A stretch of 64,000 nt of DNA, from positions 50,719,482 through 50,783,481 of the forward strand of contig OY986439.1 in NCBI GenBank assembly GCA_963920525.1, in the 5' to 3' direction. Positions 54,541 through 64,000 of this stretch are shown in pieces. Numbering within the stretch: position 1 is the stretch's first letter; each line of letters begins with the position of its first letter. The translations under genes were made by a program, and so were the position numbers. The notes beneath the pieces are model-generated. The model was not told where the DNA came from and did not search any database. It saw nothing but the letters and a program-made list of their open reading frames with translations. The DNA is from Dichetophora obliterata. Its lineage: Eukaryota; Arthropoda; Insecta; Diptera; Sciomyzidae.

Positions 54541-55652
54541 TGAATATATATCATACCTAGGCGACTGAAGGCAATTAATAATTATCTAATATTTTTATAA
54601 TTATACATATTTTTATTATTAGTATTTAATATATATAAAGTTTTAACAAAACGACAGTTCATATATCAGATAAGGAAAACAAAAATAAAATCACTCCGAA
54701 ATCTTTTAAAGTTTGGTCAGAAAATGGCTTCAAATTTCAACTTTTTTTAATGAAAAAATTTGAGAATATCACTTGATTTTACTACCAGTAGTTGTAAGTG
54801 TTGCACTTTTTTGTTTTTAAGGGTATGGAATTGAAATGAAAAAATAATAAAATATGATATTTAGTACTTCTTAAACTGTTTATTTAGTACTTTTTTTTTT
54901 TTAAGTGAAAACTTCTTTAGGCGCGTTGAACGATTTTGGTAGAGGGTGAATCTTTGGTTTGCGTCATCGTATTTTTCCGAGGAACTCTCGTTATCAATAC
55001 AGACAGCAAAGATAACAAGATAGGAAAATTAGAAAACATAACCTCAAAAAATGTTTGCTTGTATTTGTGCATAAAAATATCAACAATTATCGTCACTCTT
55101 GTTCTTAATCGGCCGCAAGCTCACAAAGAAATCACTTGGCATCTTCTGAAATTAATCCATATAATCTGTTTGTTAGTATATAAATACTTAAGTTTGGTTG
55201 CAATAAAATGTTTGCAACCAAAACTTATTATTAATTCGCTTTATATTGGTCTATATATGCTTTTAAAGTTTGGCAATTTCTTCAGTTGTTGTATTTGTCA
55301 ACATTTTTGATAAATTTGCTTTTACTTAAACAGCTGCTATGCATGGTGAGATTTAAAAATGGAGCGATCTTCTTCTTTTTCTGCTTTTTTCTGCTGGAAC
55401 TTCGTTTGCAAACAAGAAAAAAAAATAATGTATGGATTGAGTGTTTTAACATTTTAATCTTTAAGTTGTAATAAAGGAATATGTTGAACATTCAAATAAT
55501 TACATGCATGCTCTTATTTTATTATATATCGTCAAACAAAGTTTGAAAATTTTCACACTTGTTGTATTTGTCAGTGGCTTTTTATTTTCACCACTGCAGC
55601 ATATTATTTTCAGAGTTGCCAACTATCATTGTTTTATTAATAAATTTTTTCA
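54541..55652. other. Gene-free stretch
   Basis: No recognised gene. The 124-codon + strand frame at 54936-55310 has no motif I know and begins in a low-complexity context, so I treat it as chance. Confidence 0.4.
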
Positions 55653-55655
55653 TAA

Positions 55656-56051
55656 CACGGGGGTTACACGAGACAGTACTGTTAAGACAGTGAAAAATAC
55701 GTTTTGATTGTCAAACTTTGGGTCTGTGAAAAAGAGTACAGACAGTTGGTAAGACAGTTGGCAAGACAGTAGACAAAATAGTAAAAAATTTCTATTTTAT
55801 GAAGAAAATTTTTGTGAAAACTACGAGTACGCCAAAGTGTTGCAAATTTTCCTTTAATTCTATTAAATTTTCACGTATTCTGTCACTTGATATGCTAAAT
55901 ATCATTCAACTTTCCTAGCTACTGTCCCGCCAACTGTCTACAAAAAACTTAAGACAGTAGAGCAGACAGTAGCAAAAGTTAGTGTGTGTGGGTAAAAATT
56001 TGTGAATGTGTTGAGACTGTCTTAACAGTACTGTCTCGTGTAACCTCCGTG
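55656..56051. mobile_element. PIF/Harbinger-type MITE, 396 bp
   Basis: Inverted ends CACGGGGGTTACACGAGACA and, in reverse, CACGGAGGTTACACGAGACA continue through GTACTGTTAAGACAGT (36 bp, one mismatch). They are flanked by TAA at 55653-55655 and 56052-56054, the TWA target of PIF/Harbinger. The interior repeats AAGACAGT several times. Non-coding. Confidence 0.85.
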
Positions 56052-56374
56052 TAAAGGGTAAGTGTCAAAAGGAAACTTTTCAGTCGTGGTAGGATAGAAA
56101 ATATCAGGTTGAATAAAATTTATGTGTGTTGAAATAAATTTGTCTTTTTTGCTGTGTCAAATGGACGATGAAATTTTGACAGTTGCAAATTTTGACGTTT
56201 CACATTTCGATCGTGTCTTAGCGCAAATATTTTATTTAATTTGCATTTTATTCAATTTGCGACATATTTCATTCGAGTGCGTGTACTTGCAACTTATTTC
56301 GTAAACTTGTAATATTGTTAACTTGAAAAACTTAAAAAATAACAAAATAATAAAAAAAATAACGAAAGTGCTTG

Positions 56375-56640
56375 AGTTTGTGTGTGCGTGTGCGTGGGCA
56401 AACGATATCCCGGAGCATCACCAAGTGCAGCAAAGTTAAATTGGCTTTCTTTGATGGCAAACGTCCTCCAAGTGCGACCACCAGCAGCACAAGCAAGTGC
56501 AGTGCAAAATTTGTTGCTAGCCAACATCCTCCAAGTGCCACCAGCAGCAGCACAAGCAAGTGTAGCGCAAATTTCTTGCTAGCCAACATGTGCCAACAAG
56601 TGCCACCAGCAACTGCACAAGTTGTTGTACAGTTAGCTGG
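56375..56640. repeat. About 69-bp tandem repeat with CAGCAG cores
   Basis: Two and a half units containing CATCCTCCAAGTGC, ACCAGCAGCAGCACAAGCAA and TTGCTAGCCAA. Three frames stay open through the array (the longest at 56372-56662), which is expected from a repeat and is not taken as a gene. A GTGTGTGCGTGTGCGTG stretch precedes it. Confidence 0.6.
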
Positions 56641-56660
56641 AATTTTTTTTAGACTTTTTT

Positions 56661-57780
56661 AGCTACAGTCGGCATATGACAACTGATTTATTTTATACAA
56701 GAGTTTAAATCAATTTTTGAAATTTTGTATAAATGGCTGAAAATATTTCTTTTAACAAAATGTACTATCATATCATACATATAATTCATATCATTTTTTT
56801 AAATTATTTCATTATTGAATTTTTTATATCTTTTTATATAATAACACAATATACATGCACGCTATATATAGTTTGTGTTGTGTATTTAAATAAGAATATA
56901 TAAGAAATAGATAAAGTATATAAATTATAAATAATTTAATATAATAAATGTACGTAGACAGTTTAACTGCCTAGTGTTGTAAATTGAAAACGCAAACCAA
57001 CGACAAGCAAAATACGAGAAGCAATAGAATTCTGTATAAAAAAGGTGTTGCTTATCGTGTCTTACTTATCGTTTGTTTGCGAGCTTTAATTTTTTGTAGA
57101 TGTTTATTTGTAGCTACAGTCAGCATATGATATCGAACTACTTTAGAAAACAGTTTATACATATGAAGTAAAGAGTATATATAATATTGCTAAATCTATT
57201 TGTTTTTAGTAAAAGTGTTACCGTATCGGAAATACATACAAACATATATATATACATACATTTATATACATATACACATGTATATAGTTCATATATATGA
57301 ACAATTTAACTCATTGAGGAAATTTAAAAAGTATTTATGTATATTTATATAATAACAATTACGTAATAAACCTGGAAAATAATTAATATTTTCAGTAGTA
57401 ATTAGATAATTAAAGTCTGCTTGTCCTATGCATTCTATTTTTTAAACTGTTTAGCATCAATTTCTTATATGAATTATATTTAATTTATATGCTATAGATA
57501 TTTCTTAATTTTATAATATTCTATTTTTAATACACAACGCAATATAGATATGGTGAACATGTATATTGTGTTAGTGTCATGATATAAATAGATAAAAATA
57601 ACTTTTAATTTTTTATATTAATTCAATAATGAAATAATTTATATAACTTAAATTATATGTATTTTTGATATGGTCATACTTTTGCTTAAAAGAAATAGTT
57701 TCAGTAAAATATAAAAAATTTAATAAATTGCTATAAGCTCTTAACAAAAATAGTTCTAATATCATGTGCCGACTGTAGCT
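56661..57780. repeat. Inverted repeat pair TAGCTACAGTCGGCATATGA
   Basis: TAGCTACAGTCGGCATATGA at 56661, a direct near-copy at about 57105 (TAGCTACAGTCAGCATATGA) and an inverted copy ending at 57780 (TCATGTGCCGACTGTAGCTA). Long AT-rich DNA lies between, with the AAATATTTCTTTTAACAAAA-type phrases also shared inverted, so either 56661-57780 or 57105-57780 is a MITE-like unit. A smaller hairpin (CGCAAACCAACGACAAGCAA against its inverse) lies at about 56990-57085. No target duplication found. Confidence 0.5.
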
Positions 57781-59425
57781 ACACAATTAGAATTCACAAC
57801 GTCTACAAAAAATTTCCAGCTAAGTGCGCCAACAACAATTACCAAGGAAATTTACAAACAAGGACGCAAAGAGAAGAACAAGATCATGGCGGAACTTTAA
57901 GAACTTTTTGATTTTCATCCTACATGCAGTATGAGCTGCAGTATGAGCTTTCGCACATTCCTACATGTCCATCCGACCTGTCAAATCCATACAGATATGT
58001 AGGATAGTCCGAAACCCTATATTAGCATGAAAATTCTTATATAGCAGTAAGGCGGTCGTGGCAGGACTACGTCTTCCAGGGAATACTAATATTTTATATA
58101 TAGGTTTTCGCTTCGGTCTCCTCACTGCTATACCTTTTTTATTTTACCAATAGATAGCATTTTGATAATATACACCTTTTCCAAATATATCTCTAGATCG
58201 CATTAAAAATGTTTAAAAGAAGCGTCCGAATAAAACGTCTGACACGCTGGATTTGCCCATATGCAACCCTGCGAGCTATGTTCATTGAGAGTGCTATCAG
58301 CAGGCAGCATTGAAGCAAACCACGGTCTTCAGATAAATTATGCTGGGAATAAAGTGAATTATGAAAATATTTTTCAGTTTATGTGGGATGCTCACATGTA
58401 CCGTAGTTTGTATAACTTTGATATACGATCTAAGACATAAGTTGAAGAGCTTTAGGCGCCCCCGTTCCAGTTCGATCATGCGCCTCAAAAATTGTAATAC
58501 CCTTTACTTTATTAAGAAAAAAAAAACACAAATTTTTTAAAACGAAATAAAAATTTGGTATATTCAGATTGTTTTGTGTTTTATTTGATGAATATTATAA
58601 ATATGTTATGTTGTAATATGTAATGTAATTGCGATATTTGAAACAATTCAGTAGAAGGCACCTTTTCGTGCTTGGAAAGATGAAAATTGTTCGATGATTT
58701 TATCATATTGAGATAAATTTGCAGAATCTTTAATTAAGAAATTTTTTTTTTTAACTGACGCAAATTTTTTTTTTTAACTGACGCAACAGGAATTGTTAAT
58801 TCAATTCCATATGCAATAACAGCATTTGGCCACAAATTCTCCCTACCGTTGGCTTTAGAGACATTAGCACCATCGATGACTCTAACAATATTACGACTTT
58901 TTACCAAATCTTCTTAAAAAATATTTTCTTATATGAAAAATCACGCAGCTATGCAATACATGACACTGAAACTAGTTTTCTATAAAAAATTAAGATTTAT
59001 TAGTGAAATTAATCAAATAACATTTTGTGGAAAAAATATGTTTTCAGAAGCATTTTTCCAAGATATCTCCGTTTTTGTGCATCCTTGGCAAAATTGGTCC
59101 AATTTCAGATAATGCACTTTCTCAAATCCACCAAGTTGAAAGGCTTATCCTGCGCAATGCGTATTTTCAAGTCGATATTTTCCGGCGGAGTTCGAAATAT
59201 TGGACGCAATAAAACAAAGACTAAAAAACATATATAAAAGAAAATCAGATAGGCTTATAACTGAGAGTGCAACCGCTGATACTGTTAAATTGAAACGGTA
59301 TACGTTAGTTTGCATGGGATAATGAAACCAAGGTAGCCTCATGCCTGAGGGTGCAATCGCCGATACTGTCAAAACTAAACCGAATACATTCCCTATCGGA
59401 AATTTTAAAGTGCTTTATTGAAATG
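57781..59425. other. Gene-free stretch
   Basis: No convincing gene. A short direct duplication of TTTTTTTAACTGACGCAA lies at about 58745-58785. About 59255-59385 has two related units (GAGGGTGCAATCGCCGATAC and GAGAGTGCAACCGCTGATAC). The frames at 59025-59237 match no family I know. Confidence 0.4.
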
Positions 59426-59429
59426 CAAG

Positions 59430-59915
59430 TAAGAAGGTCTTCACTCTGCCTATGAATAGTGCTTTTGAAAAGGGCTTTGCTCCCGCTACAAATTCAGCTT
59501 AAAAAAGCTCTTTGCTTTCGAGATTCTTCGTTCTTTTTCGTTATATGCTCTGCTGACTAATCGTACTCTCATCACTAGCATCACTTGTTGTTTTCTCATT
59601 ATTATTCATCACTAATTTACTCAAAAAGTTAAATTCATGAAAAAGTGTTGCAGCAAAATAGTGAAAAAATAAGGTTAAATCGTTTGTAAAGTGTTAAATT
59701 GTAATGTTTTCATAAAAAAGATAATAAAATTAGTGGCAAGTGGTTGGGATATTCAAAACGTAAATGTTAAATATTACATCAGGCAAAAATATGCGCCATG
59801 TAAAATGAAGTCGCAAATGTAGGTGCGAACAGAAAGGAGCTCTTTCCGAAAGGAGAGCATAGCGCTTTTTTGAATCACTATTCATAGCGAGAACAAAGGT
59901 CTTCTTTCCAATGAC
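59430..59915. repeat. MITE-like inverted repeat
   Basis: AAGAAGGTCTTCACTCTGCC then TATGAATAGTG at about 59430-59465 reappears inverted at about 59868-59912 (CACTATTCATAGCGAGAACA, then GGTCTTCTTTCC). A third direct phrase, AAAGCGAGAACAAAGCGCTA, lies at 59944-59964. Non-coding; ends not exact. Confidence 0.45.
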
Positions 59916-60032
59916 ATGACAATGTTTTATAAAGCTCTATTTAAAGCGAGAACAAAGCGCTATTGTGGTTTTGTAAAGTGCTTTGAACGTGGTTTCGAAG
60001 CGTTTTGTTTCCTAAAGGGTTTGTTTGAATGC

Positions 60033-60108
60033 TACAATAAAACCAGGTAGGCTCACGGAGAGCCCAAGGAGAGCACAGTCAGTCGTGAGCCTACCTGGTT
60101 TTATTGTA
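60033..60108. repeat. Perfect 25-bp inverted repeat, 26-nt spacer
   Basis: The left arm (60033-60057) starts TACAATAAAACCAGGTAGGC and the right arm (60084-60108) is its exact reverse complement. The spacer is GAGAGCCCAAGGAGAGCACA plus GTCAGT. It forms a very stable hairpin in RNA; no protein is encoded. Confidence 0.85.
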
Positions 60109-60729
60109 CCATTTCTGCAACACTGGCGCATTGTATTAAAAATTAAGAATCATTCCAGCATTCTAGCAAAAAACGTGGCCAACCAAAAAAAAGTGCACAA
60201 TTTTCAATGAAAAATAGAGAATAATAAAAATTAATATAACCCAGTAGTTACTTTAGATTCAATTAGAAAAACTAAAAAGTTCATTTCTAGCGCAATTTGT
60301 AGTTGCTATGAAATAGTCCAAGAAAGTTTCAGCGTAGAACAGTTCACTTTGATTTTATTTTGTTTTCTTGTCAAAACTTTTACTGACAAATATATTAAAT
60401 CTAAAAATGTGTTGTGTCAATTTTTTTTTTTTTTTTTTCAAACTGTTCGAGGAATTGATTTAAAGAATTCAACAAAGGTAAATGTTTGCAATAAAAAAAA
60501 ACCTCTTTAAAATTAAGGAAATGCATCATCTCTTACGTGATGCACTTATTTTTGTAAACATGCAAGAGATAAGAAATAAATGCCTCTTACATTTGAATAC
60601 TTTAAAACCACTTTAAGATCTACTTCATGACATTAGAAAAAAATACCAGTTTGGAAATGTTCATAATGGAATTAGTTCAAATATAGGGAAAAAGGAATGT
60701 TTTTGGGTGCAATTGTCATTTTCTATGAC

Positions 60730-62307
60730 CAGGGCCTTTCAGAGCCCGTGAGGAGCCCAGGGCACGAGTTTTTTGGGGCCCCCCAACCTATTTAAAAAAA
60801 ATTATTTAATGTATTTACGACATATTTATTAAAAAAAATAGTTCAATATTAGATAAAACATTATTTGAGAACTGTCTTTTTAGCTTTCTGTTGTAAGAAC
60901 GCATCTTTTATAAATAAACAAATTAGTTTTCTTGCTGTATCCGAATTAATGTTCAGCATGGAAAGGACACTTAAACGATTTTGTTAAATGGTTGGCCCAG
61001 AGGCAGACTTACCACAGTCGGCGCTCTAGGTTTGAAAAAATATGCGACCCTTACCGTGTTACCATACATGTAAAATATGTCGTGGCCATGACTTAATTTT
61101 AATATCAATATATTATTTTTAGTTGCAAAATATTTTGAAAAAAGGAATTTTAGGCTTCAAAGTAGGGTAAGTAGCAAGTTGTTCAAAGTAGTTGTAAGTA
61201 ACGCCTTAAAATTTTTTTTAGAAAAGAGCACCTCTGCCGCCGCGAGGACGTATGAAAAGTCGCTAAATACAAGGAAAATCATACAAAATCGAAAATCTCT
61301 CCTTAGTTCTCAATTCTCATTTAAAATTACTTTACAAAATCTGAAAAAAATATTTTTAATTTTCTTCCGATTATGTTATGCTATTTTTTGTGTGTTCGAT
61401 ATGCCGGAAAATCCACTTTAAGGATTTTTGAAAAAAGTCAGGTTTCTAGGATTTGTCTCTGCCACTTCAAGGATTTATTAAAAAAATCAAATTAAAAAAT
61501 ATTACCACTGCACTTTATTGCAACATCGCCTAATTTGGATTTTTGTGATTTTTTTTTCGAAGATTAAAATATTACAACTCTGGTAGTTTTTGTCAAATAT
61601 TCATGTTTACTAACTCATTTTGAAGAAAAATAAACAGAACGTGATGCGTACCAATCTTTTTAAAATTTTAAAAAAGGACGACTTTTGCCCATTTAAATTA
61701 GATTTTCAACTTTAAAATCACTTGTGGCACGTTTTAATATCAATATTTATTCATGAATATTTCCCAATTTACTTCTGTTTTGTAAGGAAATAAAACTCCG
61801 TTCCGTTATTCATTACTTCTGAAAACAAATAGGGACCACTCTATTATAAGCATGCATGCGCCGTCATCTAAAAATATGATATATTTCCTGAAATAGATTC
61901 TTTGGCTTACAATTCTTCTTAAAGTTGACTGAGTGTATTCTTCTGAGAAATATAATTTTCTCACGTGATATTTTCTTCGAGAACGTTTTCTGAAATGTTT
62001 GTGCTGCTGACTGCAATTTTCGCAGCTCTGTTTATTACATTGACAGAGGAATGAAAACGAATTTCAAGTGTTTCAAATAGCTTTCTTAGACCATATAAAA
62101 TGGAATCAATAATTGCTAAAAACACGTTGGCTCCATAATATTTTTCCATATCAGACTCAATTTTCATTCATCGGTTACAAGTTAATTTGAAGGAATTCCT
62201 ATAACATTTTTGTTTAATTTTTTTATGATATTCTTAATTTGGGGGCCCCCTTCAGATGCGGGACCTGGGGCTTAAGCCCCTTCTTCCCCTCCCTCTGATA
62301 GGGCCTG
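60730..62307 (-). mobile_element. hAT element, 1.58 kb, decayed
   Basis: Inverted ends CAGGGCCTTTCAGAG and, in reverse, CAGGCCCTATCAGAG, with the CAG start of hAT. The flanks TCTATGAC (60722-60729) and CCCATGAC (62308-62315) agree at six of eight positions, differing by two transitions, consistent with an old 8-bp TSD. GGGGCCCCC runs lie just inside both ends. A minus-strand transposase scrap lies near the right end. Confidence 0.65.
61961..62167 (-). pseudogene. hAT transposase fragment
   Basis: The minus-strand frame KYYGANVFLAIIDSILYGLR and KLFETLEIRF resembles the stretch (Y...V....LD.....L..RF) before the C-terminal domain of ZMYM/P52rIPK-like hAT transposases. It is short (68 codons) and the family call is tentative, supported by the hAT ends around it. 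Confidence 0.45.
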
Positions 62308-62315
62308 CCCATGAC

Positions 62316-63047
62316 ATCAACACGTAAAAAGCGTCAGTTCGATCAATGTAAATGGGTATTGTAGAGAGACAAGTTCAAAAGTATTTAAAAGTAAGTCCAA
62401 TTTTCTGCACGGATATAATTATTTTACGCGTGCGCTGGTATTGTATAATGGTTTGGCATGGTATTATGATAAGATGATACCATATGGTATAATATGGTTG
62501 TATGATGAATATGGCATTATGGTAGGGCATAATGACTACTTTAGAACTATTGTGTACAGTCTTATATGATAGTGATATATAGAGTTAATAGTGAATTTCC
62601 AAAGAAAGTACTATTTTCTTTAAAATAACTAATATCAACGAAAAACTCCTTGCAAAGTATGCCAGCCACTAATCTATAAAATATGAATTCTGTTCCTTCA
62701 GTTGTCACTGAGTTATAAGCAAAAAATGTAGATGCAATTCGCTTAGAGTGTCTTTGAAGTGTTAAAATACCACATGCACATATTTGCTTTCTTTGCTTTT
62801 TTGTATAAATCATAACGCTGCTGTTTGCAAACAACTCGTGTAACACAAAAAAAATAAAAAAATTAACAAAACAAAAACTAACAGAAAATAAAAACATTCG
62901 ACACATATCTTTCAGATTATTCCATGCATGTTGAAATTTTAACTTTATATGGTCAAGGTTTTGCTAAGCCCAATAAAACTATAGAACTCATATGAGTTGT
63001 GTTCATTTAAGCGTGCGGTAGTTTCCAGTGATACGAACGTTTTTAAA
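62316..63047. other. Upstream flank of the reductase gene
   Basis: Non-coding. About 62430-62535 is a degenerate ATGGTAT simple repeat. The 62562-62906 minus-strand frame begins with a hydrophobic stretch but matches nothing known. The last ~60 bases before the ATG (GTTGTGTTCATTTAAGCGTG onward) are presumably 5' UTR; no TATA box or certain initiator was identified. Confidence 0.4.
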
Positions 63048-63682
63048 ATGATACCAAAATTCTATAAGGATTGTGAAATTTTTATAACTGGAGGCTCTGG
63101 TGTGTATAAAGTAAAACTCAAAACATGTTTTGATTTATGACTAACTGTGTTATTTACTGTGATTTTAATGCATTATTGTGGTAATTTTAAGGCGTGGTCG
63201 GCAAGTCTACTATCGATAAATTACTACGCTCCTGTGATGTGAAAATAATCTACATACTGCTGCGAGGCAAAAAGGAGCAAAGTGTTGAGGAGCGTTTGGA
63301 CAAGCTGAAAAAATCAAAAGTGTGCAATTTTCGCTAGAACCTACTAAATTGTGTATAAATATAATCAAAATTCTAGATTTTTCGTGTGCTTCGAACCCAA
63401 AAACCCAATGAGCTCAATAAGCTTAAGGCTATACCAGGTGATGCAGCTCTACCGAAACTGGGCATTACAGAGCACTATGCCAAAATGATGGAAAATGTTT
63501 CAATTGTCTTTCATTGTGCGGCAACGGTGCGTTTTGATGAAGATATTCGCGTAGCAATAAAACTGAATGTCGGTGGCACCTGGGAGGCTTTAAAGCTTGC
63601 AGAATCCTTGAGTAAACTAAAGATTTTCATGCATTGCTCGACATTCTTCAGCAATCCTTATCTCAAACGGGTGACAGCCAAG
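63048..63682 (+). CDS. Fatty acyl-CoA reductase, exons 1-3 (3' part beyond window)
   Basis: Three exons can be read: 63048-63099, 63192-63319 and 63377-63682, with GT-AG introns of 92 and 57 bp and a donor at 63683. Exon 1 (ATG at 63048) gives MIPKFYKDCEIFITGGSG; the junction with exon 2 completes the Rossmann NAD(P)-binding motif TGGSGVVGK, followed by LLRSCDVKIIYILLRGKKEQ. Exon 3 has GDAALPKLGI, VSIVFHCAATVRFDEDIRVA, NVGGTWEALKLAES and MHCSTFFSNPYLKR, all hallmarks of insect fatty acyl-CoA reductases. These reduce acyl-CoA to fatty alcohol with NADPH for wax, hydrocarbon or pheromone synthesis, usually at ER or peroxisome membranes. The 162 residues seen are about a third of the usual ~500. 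The YxxxK site and C-terminal membrane part lie beyond 64000. No stop or frameshift, so the gene appears intact. Confidence 0.88.
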
Positions 63683-64000
63683 GTGATTTATGTTCCTTTG
63701 CCTATTTACATTCTGTCAAAAGAGTACCGGGATTTGGTTAACAAAACACAAACAAATTTATTTTTTATCCAAATTCATTGTATCGCCTTTAAAGTGGGCC
63801 CCTTTCGAAAGCCAGCGAATGTTTCAACTAGCAAAACATTTTTTTTTTAATTTTCTGGAATCAACTACAGTTCTCACGGCAAATTCACTTTTGTTAAGAC
63901 AATCAGATAGCAATCAAAAGTTCTGTGCTACCTCGAGTATACCTTTGGGTTCGAATATCCTTCACACAGGACCTTGCGGGTAAAAATCGAGAGTGTCATC

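Noticed and set aside
54936..55310. A 124-codon + strand frame
   Set aside because: No recognisable domain, low-complexity composition and lying in transposon-derived DNA; treated as chance.
56372..56662. A 96-codon Ser/Thr-rich frame with repeats
   Set aside because: A 69-bp tandem repeat (a multiple of three) keeps several frames open; no start context or domain supports a gene.

Overview
The window looks like a piece of a higher-dipteran (cyclorrhaphan fly) nuclear genome. The evidence is AT-rich DNA, GT-AG introns, one exon of an arthropod SmydA (msta-like) SET/MYND protein, the 5' part of an insect-type fatty acyl-CoA reductase gene, and a typical insect set of mobile elements (mariner with a DUF4817 domain, piggyBac, hAT, Harbinger MITEs, Helitrons with internal tandem repeats, Jockey/CR1-like and RNase H-bearing LINEs, copia). 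A tephritid-like fly is a reasonable guess, but the sequence alone does not fix the species.

Only two host genes are visible, both on the + strand and both incomplete. A SmydA-like exon lies at 5811-6245, with upstream exons presumably left of the window. The first three exons of a fatty acyl-CoA reductase lie at 63048-63682, and the gene runs off the right edge. Everything between is mobile-element debris, much of it nested so cleanly that target-site duplications (TSDs) and restored reading frames give the order of insertion.

Layout: 0-5.8 kb, MITE-rich sequence that may be an intron, including a foldback element built of CGCCCAA motifs that carries a mariner element. 7.8-9.5 kb, Helitron with 142-bp tandem repeats (second copy, opposite orientation, 33.6-35.1 kb). 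10-15.2 kb, degraded LINE split by another LINE with a 13-bp TSD. 15.5-21.6 kb, hAT element holding a LINE, a mariner relic and a foldback element that is split by a smaller hAT. 22.1-29.7 kb, RNase H LINE split by a MITE, a minus-strand LINE and a hAT; the hAT holds a TTAA element, which holds a Harbinger MITE (four levels). 30.7-31.2 and 52.9-54.3 kb, Penelope-like inverted-repeat elements. 35-44 kb, mariner, hAT, foldback and MITE copies. 44.2-54.5 kb, a LINE with a PHD-finger ORF1, endonuclease and reverse transcriptase, interrupted by piggyBac, a palindromic 3-bp-TSD element, an internally deleted copia and a Penelope-like element. 55-62.3 kb, MITEs, tandem repeats and a hAT.

The most striking signal is a hammerhead ribozyme fold in the inverted arms of the Penelope-like family (four arms in two insertions). 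It has the CUGANGA and GAAA cores, three pairing stems and an extended stem I. The insertions have 14- and 15-bp TSDs and an extra tail of about 36-50 nt at one end. These features fit a Penelope-type retroelement better than a DNA-transposon foldback. No reverse transcriptase is left inside the copies, so they look non-autonomous.

All family calls come from reading the sequence; no database search was run.
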